Of a DNA stretch of 64,000 nt, positions 12,865-21,700 are shown piece by piece. Where the stretch lies: contig JBJHDM010000012.1 of the NCBI GenBank assembly GCA_050486545.1, forward strand, positions 1-64,000, written 5' to 3'. The stretch is from DAOMNN01 sp050486545. GTDB lineage: Bacteria; Pseudomonadota; Gammaproteobacteria; Burkholderiales; Rhodocyclaceae. Below the pieces are notes generated by a model that saw only the letters and a program-made list of their open reading frames with translations, had not been told where the DNA came from and did no database searches. Positions within the stretch are counted from its first letter, which is position 1. Every line of letters starts with the position of its first letter. A program made the position numbers and the translations under genes.

Positions 12865-12894
12865 CCTCGCGGCGACTTTGCGGTCGCCGTGAGG
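12865..12894 (+). promoter_or_regulatory. atpD-atpC intercistronic hairpin
   Basis: CCTCGCGGCGAC (12865-12876) and GTCGCCGTGAGG (12883-12894) form a 12-pair stem with one G-U pair and a six-base loop. No T-run follows, so it is not a standard terminator. It lies in the 58-base gap before atpC and may tune atpC expression or protect the upstream mRNA end. Confidence 0.6.
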
Positions 12895-12913
12895 CCAAGA
12901 CAAGGACGACACG

Positions 12914-13339
12914 ATGGCAATGACGGTACACGTCGACGTAGTCAGCGCCGAGGAAGAAATCTTCTCGGGCCTGGCCGAATTCGTCGCCCTGCCGGGTGAA
13001 GCCGGGGAGCTCGGGATCCTGCCGGGACACATGCCGCTGATGACGCGCATCAAGGCGGGAGCGGTGCGGGTCAAGGTTCCCAACCAGGCCGAAGAGGAGT
13101 TGATCTTCGTGGCGGGCGGGATCCTCGAGGTCCAGCCAGGACTGGTGACCGTGCTTGCGGATACCGCGATCCGCGGGGGCGACCTGGACGAAGCCAAGGC
13201 GCTCGAAGCGAAGAAGATGGCCGAAGAGGCCTTGCGCAACCAGTCCTCGAAGATCGATTACGCGAAGGCACAGGCCGAGCTGGCCGAAGCGATGGCACAG
13301 ATCGCGGCGATCCAGAAGCTTCGTAAACGGGGTCATTGA
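12914..13339 (+). CDS. atpC: F1Fo ATP synthase subunit epsilon
   Basis: This is a rotor subunit with regulatory function. The 141 residues consist of an N-terminal beta-sandwich ([37 protein letters not shown]) and a C-terminal helical hairpin rich in Ala/Glu/Lys. AAGGA precedes the ATG at 12914; an ATG two codons later is an alternative. It is the last gene of the operon and is followed at once by a strong terminator. Confidence 0.95.
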   Translation: MAMTVHVDVVSAEEEIFSGLAEFVALPGEAGELGILPGHMPLMTRIKAGAVRVKVPNQAEEELIFVAGGILEVQPGLVTVLADTAIRGGDLDEAKALEAKKMAEEALRNQSSKIDYAKAQAELAEAMAQIAAIQKLRKRGH

Positions 13340-13371
13340 GCCGCGCAGGGCATCGGGCGGTTCGGAAACGG

Positions 13372-13397
13372 AAAAGGCAACCTTCGGGTTGCCTTTT
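13372..13397. terminator. Bidirectional rho-independent terminator after atpC and ubiJ
   Basis: AAAAGGCAACC, the stable loop TTCG and GGTTGCCTTTT form a perfect 11-pair stem. The A-run on one side and T-run on the other allow termination in both directions. It lies between the convergent ends of atpC (plus) and the ubiJ-like gene (minus). Confidence 0.95.
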
Positions 13398-13419
13398 CAA
13401 CGTTCGGACAAGGCGTTCC

Positions 13420-14025
13420 TCAACGACCGGTTCTGCGGGGGCTCCGAAGACGTGCAATGCGTTTTTCCAGCCGTGCAATCCGGTCGCGGATCTCGGTGGT
13501 TTCCTCGGAAAGTGTGCGCAGCGAGGGTCGGCAGACCAGCAGTTCGGCCTCGTCGACCAGGTATTCGGCGAGATTCGCCCCGGTCGCCTCGAGTGCGCGC
13601 GCGTGCGCGCTGCGAAGCGCCTGTGCACCCAGGTGAATCCGCCGTGCCGGAAGATCGCCGACGAGGCGGGAAAGGTCCTCCTCCGCGTCCCACTCGAGGT
13701 TCCGGAACACGAATCCGATGGTTTCCGCCAGTTCGGCGTTCCCCTCGATGCGCGCGGCGTTCATCAGCCGGTCGGTCCCGCCCGCGAGGATGGTCGGAAG
13801 CTCGGCAAACGGCAGGCGGATGTGTACGTCGGCCCGTGACGCCGCCGGGGCCGCATCGACTTCGCAGAACCGCCCGTGGTCGTCGATGACCAGTCGCAGC
13901 TCCACCGGGGGAGCACTCACCTGTACCGAACTTTCGGAAAACGCAGCGAGTCGTTCGCGCGCCCAACTCGCCTGTTCGAGCAGGTGATTGAAGACCAGAC
14001 AGAACCCGTGGGCAATCAGACTCAT
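13420..14025 (-). CDS. ubiJ: Ubiquinone biosynthesis accessory protein UbiJ-like (SCP2 domain)
   Basis: The 201 residues resemble UbiJ, which binds polyprenyl lipids through its SCP2 domain and holds the ubiquinone biosynthesis complex together with UbiK. The SCP2-type core spans about residues 15-110 (VELRLVIDDHGRFCEVDAAP, DVHIRLPFAELPTILAGG). A helical second half follows, and the C terminus is charged (TTEIRDRIARLEKRIARL), a predicted coiled coil. The context supports the call: it is downstream of a Tim44-like gene and ubiE on the same strand, a grouping known in betaproteobacteria. UbiB, which often follows, is absent here. Sequence identity to the gamma-proteobacterial protein is probably low, so the name rests partly on context. 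Confidence 0.8.
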   Translation of the reverse strand: MSLIAHGFCLVFNHLLEQASWARERLAAFSESSVQVSAPPVELRLVIDDHGRFCEVDAAPAASRADVHIRLPFAELPTILAGGTDRLMNAARIEGNAELAETIGFVFRNLEWDAEEDLSRLVGDLPARRIHLGAQALRSAHARALEATGANLAEYLVDEAELLVCRPSLRTLSEETTEIRDRIARLEKRIARLRSPRRTGR

Positions 14026-14070
14026 CGCAGCGGTTCGCGGCGGTCGAGTCGCAGCGTGTCGGCCGCGGCC

Positions 14071-14934
14071 TTAATTCACCTGTTGGATGCCGGCGATGAC
14101 CCAGCCTTCGTTTCCGGTCGTCGGCTTGGTCAGATGCCAGATCTCGTCGAAGGAGGTCGGCGCGGAAGCCGGATCCTCACGCAGCAGGCCATGAAAGCGC
14201 ACACTGACGATGTAACGGCCGGACTCCTCGGCGACTTCCACCACCTCGGCGTCGAGATCGACGACGTCGGTGCGTGGCTCGGATTCAGTACGCTCCGCGA
14301 GTTGCAGCCGGATCTCGGCAAAGACCTCCGGCGTTGTGAACGCCCGAATGTCGTCGAGGTTGCCCTCATCATGCGCGGCCTGTAGGCGGATGAACTGGAC
14401 CTTTGCCTGTCGGACGAACGCGGCCGCGTCGAAACCCTCCGCCAGCGCATTCATCGATGCGGTGTGCGTCGCGGTGCCGGATACGGTTTCGGGGCGGATG
14501 TCCGGGTTCGATGCGCCATAGGCGGAGCTGCCGACGCCGGCGTACTGCATCGCGTTCGATGAGGCGCCGGCGAGCGCCCTGCGTGCGAAGCGGCGATAGA
14601 GCATCAGTGCGCCGAAGGCCAGCAAGGCGAGCAGGAAGAACGAGGCGAATCCTTCTCCGAGACCGAGATGCGAGAACAACGCAGCGAGTCCCAGGCCCGC
14701 TGCAATGCCTGCGATCGGCCCCATCCAGGAGCGTCCGCCAGCCTGGGTGCCGGCAGCGGGTTGGCGCGGGGCGCTCTGCTGGGTTGCCGCGGGTTGTCTG
14801 GGTTGTGAAGGTGGCGTGGCCTGGCGTTGCATGCCGAAGCTGCCACCTCCGCCCAGGCGGCGGGCTTCCGCTTCGGGCAGGGGGACGCCGAGTGCGAACA
14901 CCGCAACAACAAAGCTGATGATCAGTTTCTTCAT
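14071..14934 (-). CDS. Tim44-like domain membrane protein
   Basis: The 287 residues start with a cleavable-looking signal (LIISFVVAVFALGVPLPEAEA). A Gly/Pro/Gln-rich low-complexity linker follows to about residue 70, then two hydrophobic segments (MGPIAGIAAGLGLAALF and ASFFLLALLAFGALMLY) and a soluble domain (about 165-287). That domain contains AAFVRQAKVQFIRLQAAHDEGNLDDIRAFTTPEVF in the Tim44/MmpA style. Bacterial Tim44-like proteins are membrane-bound; their role is not well settled. It lies between ubiE and the ubiJ-like gene on the same strand, which suggests a link to the ubiquinone-synthesis complex at the membrane. That link is inference from position. Confidence 0.85.
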   Translation of the reverse strand: MKKLIISFVVAVFALGVPLPEAEARRLGGGGSFGMQRQATPPSQPRQPAATQQSAPRQPAAGTQAGGRSWMGPIAGIAAGLGLAALFSHLGLGEGFASFFLLALLAFGALMLYRRFARRALAGASSNAMQYAGVGSSAYGASNPDIRPETVSGTATHTASMNALAEGFDAAAFVRQAKVQFIRLQAAHDEGNLDDIRAFTTPEVFAEIRLQLAERTESEPRTDVVDLDAEVVEVAEESGRYIVSVRFHGLLREDPASAPTSFDEIWHLTKPTTGNEGWVIAGIQQVN

Positions 14935-15032
14935 GGAATGAGCCTCATCGCAAAGCAGACTTGGAGTTTGGAAGGATCCGGCCAGCGCTAGGCCGGGTCC
15001 GGAACCGGTCGGGATCGGGTACGACTCGTCGC

Positions 15033-15770
15033 CTAGATCTTGTAGCCGCGGTGCAGGGCGACCACCCCTCCGGTCAGGTTGAAGTAGTCGACCCGGCGAA
15101 GTCCTGCCTGTTCCATCATCGTCTTCAGTTCCTCCTGCGACGGGTGCATCCGGATCGATTCGGCCAGATAGCGATAGCTATCGGCGTCGTTTGCGACCTT
15201 CTTTCCCATCCAGGGAAGGATCTTGAACGAATACAGGTCATAGGCAGGCGCCAACGGCTTCCATACGTGAGAAAACTCGAGCACGAGCAACCGTCCCCCC
15301 GGGCGCAGCACCCTGCGCATCTCCGACAAGGCGATGTCCTTATGGGTCATGTTGCGCAGGCCGAACGCCACGGTGACGCAGTCGAACCAGTTGTCCGGAA
15401 AGGGCAGTTTCTCGGCGTCGCACTGGGCCACCGGAATGGCCAGCCCCTTGTCCAGGACGCGATCGCGACCGCGTGACAGCATCGCGTGATTGATGTCGGT
15501 GAGCCAGACCTGGCCGGTGTCCCCGACCCGGCGCGCAAACGCGAGCGAGAGGTCCGCGGTTCCGCCCGCCACGTCGAGCACGCGGTCGCCACGGCCGACG
15601 CCGGAGAGCTGGATCGTGAAAACCTTCCACAGTCGGTGCAGACCCAGCGACATCAGGTCGTTCATCACGTCGTAGCGGCTGGCCACCGACGAGAAGACCT
15701 GCGCGACCTTCTTGTGCTTCTCGTCCTCGGCGACCGTCTCGAAGCCGAAGTGGGTGTGCTTCTCGCTCAT
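15033..15770 (-). CDS. ubiE: Ubiquinone/menaquinone C-methyltransferase UbiE
   Basis: UbiE transfers a methyl group from S-adenosylmethionine to the ring carbon of the demethyl quinone intermediate. The 245 residues are full length. Visible motifs are THFGFETV near the start, [22 protein letters not shown]-binding [18 protein letters not shown], and [20 protein letters not shown] followed by [10 protein letters not shown]. The start lies two bases after the stop of the DUF971 gene, so the two are translated from one message. Confidence 0.97.
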   Translation of the reverse strand: MSEKHTHFGFETVAEDEKHKKVAQVFSSVASRYDVMNDLMSLGLHRLWKVFTIQLSGVGRGDRVLDVAGGTADLSLAFARRVGDTGQVWLTDINHAMLSRGRDRVLDKGLAIPVAQCDAEKLPFPDNWFDCVTVAFGLRNMTHKDIALSEMRRVLRPGGRLLVLEFSHVWKPLAPAYDLYSFKILPWMGKKVANDADSYRYLAESIRMHPSQEELKTMMEQAGLRRVDYFNLTGGVVALHRGYKI

Positions 15771-15772
15771 GG

Positions 15773-16198
15773 TCAGTGCTTATGCCCGCAGCCGCCGCCC
15801 TTGGGTGCCGGAGGCGGAACCGAAGCCGGATCGCGGCTCCCGCCTTCATGTTCGAGGCGCTCCAGGTATTCTCGCCAGAGCCGCTCCTGTTCGCTGCCGA
15901 GGTGATGGAGATAGTCCCAGGAATAGAGGCCGGTATCGTGCCCATCGGAAAATACGGGGCGAACCGCGTAGTTTCCGATCGGCTCGATCTCCACGATATC
16001 GACGTCGCGTTTGCCCAGCTGCAGGACTTCCTGACCCGGTCCGTGTCCTCGGACTTCCGCAGAGGGCGAATACACCCTCAGGAACTCGAAGGGCAGCGAA
16101 AAGCGCGAGCCGTCGTCGAACGCGATGTCGAGCAGGCGCGACTTGCGGTGCAAGGTGATTTCGGTGGGTGTCGGGGTCTGGTTGTCGAGTCCGGCCAT
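15773..16198 (-). CDS. DUF971 (gamma-butyrobetaine hydroxylase-like N-terminal domain) protein
   Basis: The protein has 141 residues from the ATG whose codon ends at 16198; the frame is open further upstream, but that part lacks family similarity. The core [35 protein letters not shown] and [17 protein letters not shown] is the small beta-rich DUF971 domain, a free-standing version of the N-terminal domain of gamma-butyrobetaine hydroxylase. The C terminus GGGCGHKH is a possible metal-binding tail. In betaproteobacteria it commonly precedes ubiE, as here with two bases between them. A role in quinone or iron-sulfur metabolism is plausible but not shown. Confidence 0.85.
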   Translation of the reverse strand: MAGLDNQTPTPTEITLHRKSRLLDIAFDDGSRFSLPFEFLRVYSPSAEVRGHGPGQEVLQLGKRDVDIVEIEPIGNYAVRPVFSDGHDTGLYSWDYLHHLGSEQERLWREYLERLEHEGGSRDPASVPPPAPKGGGCGHKH

Positions 16199-16234
16199 GA
16201 TCGTCTTCGTTGTCGGGGCGAATCGGGACTTACA

Positions 16235-16240
16235 ATCATA
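16235..16240 (-). promoter_or_regulatory. Candidate -10 box for the DUF971-ubiE operon
   Basis: Read on the minus strand, TATGAT matches the -10 consensus at 5 of 6 positions and lies 36 bases before the DUF971 start. No clear -35 is seen at 17 bases. Confidence 0.35.
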
Positions 16241-16271
16241 CCCCAACCCGATCCACCCGGACTCGCCCCGC

Positions 16272-16997
16272 TCAGCTTGTCTGTGTGGCCCGCGCCTGGA
16301 GCCTCGCGACGTTGCCCAGTGAGAAGAGGTGAGCGTAAATCCATGGCCAGTAACCGGCACGATGAAATTCGATCACCACCTCGTCCGAGAGGCCGGCCAG
16401 GCGGGATTCGTCGACGACACGGAAACCGCGCAACGTGGTCGTCTTTCCCTTCGCGTCGGTCAGTTGCATGTCCCGCGTCACCAGCAACCCGAGTTCGCAG
16501 AGGCGCTTCGCGAATGCGGTCGTGCGTTCCATCTCCGTCAGGAATCCTTGCAGAAAGATGATCGAGTCGCGCAGCAAGGGCGAATCCGTACCGTCGTCGG
16601 TGAACAGCGCTTCGCCTTCCGTCTCGCCAAATCCCTTGTATCGATCATCGATGCAGACCGTATACCCGTCACTCTGCCCGGTCCGCGCCAGCACAAAGGG
16701 ATAACGCCGGACGAAGGCCGGTACGTAGCAGCCCGGCGCCCATTGCCCATCCCTTTCGACAAACAGGTTCCCGCCCTGGGAGAGCCCGAAAAGCGCGACT
16801 GGCGCGGGATCGGTTTCGGTGCCGGAGAAGAGGATGGGGTAGTCGGCGGACGCCGGTGCGAACTCGACCGCCGCGACCGGGGCGAGGTTCGCTCCGGCGG
16901 CAAAACCATAGTCACCGTTGGACTTGTTCAGCCGCAGCGCACGGTGCTGGTCACGGTTCAGGGGGGTCACGTTCTCATAGAACATCAGTTGCGACAT
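16272..16997 (-). CDS. SapC family protein
   Basis: The 241-residue protein begins MSQLMFYENVTPLNRDQH and continues with the family blocks AAVEFAPASADYPILF, VALFGLSQGGNLFV, YVPAFVRRYPF and GYTVCIDDR. These are hallmarks of the SapC family, named after a protein of the Campylobacter fetus S-layer locus. The molecular function is not established. No signal peptide or membrane segment is seen, so it is probably cytoplasmic. AGGAG lies six bases before the start. It follows tpsB on the same strand after 106 bases with no visible terminator, so it could be the third gene of the tps locus. Many genomes carry SapC genes without such neighbours, so the link is only positional. Confidence 0.85.
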   Translation of the reverse strand: MSQLMFYENVTPLNRDQHRALRLNKSNGDYGFAAGANLAPVAAVEFAPASADYPILFSGTETDPAPVALFGLSQGGNLFVERDGQWAPGCYVPAFVRRYPFVLARTGQSDGYTVCIDDRYKGFGETEGEALFTDDGTDSPLLRDSIIFLQGFLTEMERTTAFAKRLCELGLLVTRDMQLTDAKGKTTTLRGFRVVDESRLAGLSDEVVIEFHRAGYWPWIYAHLFSLGNVARLQARATQTS

Positions 16998-17103
16998 GAA
17001 GACTCCTGTATGGATGCATCAGATTCACTGGCTCGGGATTCCCACGTCGTCACGGACGCCGACGCTGCGACGCCCTCGCCCGTGTCGATGTGAGACCTGC
17101 AGG

Positions 17104-18741
17104 TTAGCCGCCGAAATCGTACACGAGACGAAGGTCCAGACGTGCCTTGTCCTGATCCGGTGTGACTTTCCGGCTAGCTGCGCTGAAGATTGCCTCGCCA
17201 CGCCAGCTCGGACCGAAGCGCGCATGCACCCCGAATCCAACGCTGGAGATCGTTTCTTCCTTGGGACTTTCGCCGTACACCGTACCATGATCCAGGAAGA
17301 CGAAAGGCTGGTAGCGGTCGGACAGCTGCCAGTGGTACTCGAGGTTCAGGAAATATCCCCGGACGCCGGCGACGACGCTCGCCGGATAGCCGCGAACGGT
17401 GCCGAGCCCCCCCAACTGGAAGAGGTCGGGCGGGGGAAGCGTGTCCTCACCCGTGAACTGCCACCCAAACGTCGCCGCCCAGACGTGACCGGCGCGCGCG
17501 CCGGGGCGCATATGGGTCAGTGCGCCGGGATAGGTGACGTAGCTCTGGCTGTCCCCCAGGATCGTCTTGCTCCGGCCCATCGATACATTCTGTTCAAGGC
17601 CCCACGTTCCTCCAAGCCCGGCGTAGCGACCCCGGATTCCGATCACCGTACGGCCGATGTCCGTATCGCTCACCGTGACGCCGGAAATGTCACTGGTCGA
17701 GTTGCCCTGCGAGAGGCGGATGAGGCTGTCGAGCCTCCAGTGCTCGCGGCGAACCCAGGGGTGATCGTACTGGAGCTGCCAGCCGGTCGACTCGCCGGTC
17801 ACCTTCAAGTCCTTGAAGGGGCCGTCGACGAGCTTGATGTCCCCCTTGTAGAGTGCGCCGCTGAGCCGGCCACCTCGGGCGTTGATCACCGCCCCGTAGT
17901 CAGCACGCACCGTACGTGCGCCCCGCGACGCCACCACGAACAGGCTGAGACGGTCGTCCCGGCCGGCGAGTCCGGAGAAAACGTAGTACGCACCGAGCTG
18001 GTACTCGCCTGTGCTTTCCACTCCGTGGTTGTCGAGATAGACCTGCAGACGATGACGGGAGGGTTCCTCGACCACGATGACGACGTCGCTCTCCCCGAAT
18101 CCTTCGCCGGCGCGTAGCGAGGCCCTTGCGCGCAGGTCGCCGGTGTTGTTGAACCAGTCGAGTTGCTCGCGCAGCCGCGGCAGGTCAACCAACTCTCCGG
18201 GCGTCATCGGAATGCGGCTGCGCAGGTACGGCTCGCTGGTGTAGACGTTCCCCGAGATCTCCGCTTTGCCCAGGCGTCCCTCGACCAGGCGGATCTCGAC
18301 GATTCCGTCGCGAATGTGCTGAGGCGGCACGATCGCCCGGGCGGTGTACAGCCCGCGCTCCCGATACAGGGCATTGATGCGTTCGACGATCCGGTCGAGG
18401 CCGCGGAAATCGATCTCGCGCCCGACGAACTCCCGAACCGTTTCCGCGAGTTCGGTCGGGTCGAGGAAACCGGACTGGTTGAACCGTACTCCCTCGAGTC
18501 GAAACGTGGGGCCTCCGTCGATGCGGACCCCGGTATCTTCCTCGGTCGGAACCGCAACCGGATCCTCCGGAACCGGTGCGGCGGGTCGCTGCTCCTCCAG
18601 GCGCTCGCGCTCGCGCTCGATCGGTCGAAGGAGAAATCCGGGGTCGGTCTGGGGCGTCCCCTGCGCCAGTGCGCCAGTGGCTGCGCAGAGCCATGCCCCG
18701 AGGGCAAGAATCGCGCACCGGGTGCGGCGAATGACCGTCAT
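17104..18741 (-). CDS. Two-partner secretion outer-membrane transporter TpsB (ShlB/FhaC/HecB family)
   Basis: This is a POTRA-barrel transporter that exports the adjacent exoprotein across the outer membrane. It has 545 residues from the start at 18741, which has GGGAGAG seven bases upstream. Features in order are a signal peptide (1-26, ending GALA), a Pro/Glu/Arg-rich linker with RERERLEEQR, POTRA 1 (about 75-150, FRLEGVRFNQSGFLD), POTRA 2 (about 155-235, AEISGNVYTSEPYL) and a 16-strand barrel. The barrel has the loop-6 signature TVRGYPAS near residue 450. The usual C-terminal aromatic is followed by two glycines (VYDFGG), slightly unusual for barrel insertion. It lies 23 bases after tpsA, so the order is exoprotein then transporter. 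Confidence 0.95.
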   Translation of the reverse strand: MTVIRRTRCAILALGAWLCAATGALAQGTPQTDPGFLLRPIERERERLEEQRPAAPVPEDPVAVPTEEDTGVRIDGGPTFRLEGVRFNQSGFLDPTELAETVREFVGREIDFRGLDRIVERINALYRERGLYTARAIVPPQHIRDGIVEIRLVEGRLGKAEISGNVYTSEPYLRSRIPMTPGELVDLPRLREQLDWFNNTGDLRARASLRAGEGFGESDVVIVVEEPSRHRLQVYLDNHGVESTGEYQLGAYYVFSGLAGRDDRLSLFVVASRGARTVRADYGAVINARGGRLSGALYKGDIKLVDGPFKDLKVTGESTGWQLQYDHPWVRREHWRLDSLIRLSQGNSTSDISGVTVSDTDIGRTVIGIRGRYAGLGGTWGLEQNVSMGRSKTILGDSQSYVTYPGALTHMRPGARAGHVWAATFGWQFTGEDTLPPPDLFQLGGLGTVRGYPASVVAGVRGYFLNLEYHWQLSDRYQPFVFLDHGTVYGESPKEETISSVGFGVHARFGPSWRGEAIFSAASRKVTPDQDKARLDLRLVYDFGG

Positions 18742-18764
18742 GCACTCTCCCTGAGAATAGTCGT

Positions 18765-21700
18765 TCAGCCTTCTGGCCCAATTGACGAAGTGCCAATCAC
18801 GGCGGCCGTCCCGAGGTTGACGGGGAAGTCGTCCTCGGTGTTCAGCGGATCGTCGTCTTCGGCCGGCTCGTCCATCATCGGCGCGCCGATCCACGTCGTC
18901 GCTTCGATGTTCTGTAGCTCTGCGAAGATTCCGCTATCACGCACGACGCTGGTCCCTTCGTAGTCGAGGCTGCCGGTGTGGCCGGACGCATAGTTCGGAA
19001 CACGGACGGTGAAGCCGGGTGCGTACCAGACGATATACGAATCCGTATAGGTGTCGTTGAGGTTCTGCTCGAGGAAGAAGCGGAAATCGAGCTCGTGCAG
19101 CTGCACCGAAGCGCGCACCGGGGCTGGCGTTCGGTTGTTCATGTACAGGTGCGCGTCCGGCGTGAAGATCTCCATCTGACCCGGAACAAAACCCTCTTCC
19201 AGAAGCACGTTGCGGGCCGTCGTCGTGAGTACCGAGTCGATCGCCGCGTACACCGGGAAGTACAGGCCCAGCGGTGCGTCGACGTCCAGTTGGGCACTCG
19301 TTGCCGCTTCACCGCTCGACCCGCGCACGATCATCTCCAGCGCAGGACCGTTGGCGGTCAGGTGCTCCACGTGGCCCTCGATGTAGTCCGCCTGCAGGTA
19401 CAGGTGGTCGTATACCGCGCCCAGCCCGAATTCGATGCCGTAGGTGGCTTCGAACTCTGCCCACTTCGCACCGAACGTGCCCAGGCGGATCGAGGCCGGC
19501 TTGGAGGCGCCGTCCCACCAGCGCGTGCCGACCGCAATCTGCAGCCCCTCGCCGATCTGCAGCATGCCGCCATCAAGGTCTCCGTAGCTGCGCAACCGGG
19601 CCGAACCCGACGCGATGACGTTGTCGAAGTCGAGGTCGCCTCCGGAAACGAGCTCCACGTCCGAGGCAGTCCAGACGGTTCCCAGTCGCAAGTCCTCGAA
19701 GGTCGTCAGCGTCACATCGCCCTCGGCCTCGACCTCGTCGATATCACCCGCGTTGGCGAGGGCCTCGATCGTCCCGTTGGGGGATTCGAGGCGCGTGCCG
19801 GCAAGCTGGCCGGCGACGCGCAGGTCGATTCCGGTGCCGCCGGAGATCAGGTCGAAGCCCAGGTCGTCGAGCGCATCGACGTCGATGAGGCCGGGACCGG
19901 TCAGCAGCGAGGCGTGCGTGGCGCGCGGGAGCACCAGATGGATGTCCCCCGACAGGGTTTCGGCAGCGATTGCTGCGGTCCATACCCGCAACGGGTTGGT
20001 CGGATCGCCGATGCCGGTCCCGGCTTCCAGTTCGACGCCGGCGTCGTCTGCACTTGCATGGATGTGGTCATGCTCCTCGCCCTCCTCATGCCCTCGGATC
20101 GCGCCGTCGGAGGTCACCACGACCGCCCCCGCACCGGCCGCGCCGGCGGTGATCGACTCGAGCAGCACGTCGCCCGCTGCGCCGAGAAGCACGCGCCCGG
20201 CCGCATCGATCCACACCTCGTCGAGTCCGGCGTCGGGCGCAAGCAGGAAGACGTCGCCCCCGCTCGTGATCTCCAGGCGTCCGCCCGCATCGAGGCGGAT
20301 CGCCAGCCGATCGGTGGCGGAGGTTCCGACGCCGCCGGAAGCGCCGATGGTCAGGCTTCCGGCGTTGACCGCCAGCCCGTCAGCGAAGCGTCCGGACACG
20401 CCGCCGTCGAGCACCTCCAGGAACGCGCCTTCGGGGGCGAACATGCGTCCGATGGTCAGGTCGTGGTCGTGCTGAACGAGATGGATCGCACCGCCGGTGC
20501 GGGCGGTCAGGTGTTCCGAGATCGCCACATGCAGCGGCAGCTCGGGTGTGCCGATGTGGCCGTCACGGGCTTCCAGGATGACTTCCCCGCCTTCGAGCAC
20601 GGGGCGCCCGTCGGTGACCCCTTCGATGCCCTCCGGCGTGGTCAGCCGCACGATGGGGCCCTGGACATGGTCAAGGACGAGATCGTGGCCGAGCGTGCTG
20701 CCCAGGTAGATGCCGTCGCGCGCGCTCGCCGTGATGCTGCCGGTCGCCTCCAGCACGACGTTGTCGAGCTGGGTGATGCGAATCCAGTCCTCGCCCAGTT
20801 CGATGTCATCGATCTCGGCCGCGGCCAGCGCGATCAGCGCTTCGCGCCGCGCATCGGGGTCGAGGGCGCCAAGGCCCTGCGAAACGTCGATGAAGACGTC
20901 ATCGTCGAGGATCTTGCCGATCGTGCCGCTGTGCACTTCGAGCACGATGTTCGCGCCGATGATGTTCGGCGCCTGGATGCGCGGGTCGCGTCCGGGCGTC
21001 CATTCGAGCAGGCCGCTGCTGATCGCGAACTCGAGCTGCTGTCGTGTCCACAGATGGCCTTCGGCGATCGCGTCCAGTTCGCCCTCCGCCCAGGTGTAGC
21101 TCCAGAGCGGGTCGTAGGCGTCGGCGCCGTAGGCGGCATGCAGGTCGTGGTAGCGGGCGGTGCGGCTTTCCTCCATCTCGTCGAGCTGGGCGCCGGTCAG
21201 GCCCTGCAGGTCGGCGAGCGTCGAGCGATCCTGGGCCGAGTAAGCGAATACGAAGTCCGCATCGTAGGCGTCGGCGATGTACTCGAGCACGCCGGGGGAG
21301 GTCTCCTCGAGACGCAGTCCGCGCAGATGCCAGTATTCGTCGTACTCCCCGCGCTTCACGCCTTCGATGGCCACCCGCGTGTCGTCGACGGAAGCCTGGG
21401 CGGCGGCCTCGTCGATGAGTCCGAGTTCGCTCCACAGTTGCTCGAGTGCCGAGATCACGCGATCGTCGCGACGCTCCTCGGGGTTCGCGTCGATCAGCGA
21501 GCCGTTGGCGACCCGCAGATGCACGTCGCCATCGGTCGCGATCTGGCGCACGTTGAGGTCGCCGTCGATCTGCGTGACGAAGACGCCGTTGCCCGCAGTG
21601 GCGTCGAACAGCCCCTGCTCGCCGTCGAGGGTGTCGATGCGCACGTGCGCGTCGCTCGTGCCGACGCTGCCGAAGCGTGCTTCGAGCTGGACGTGGGCGC

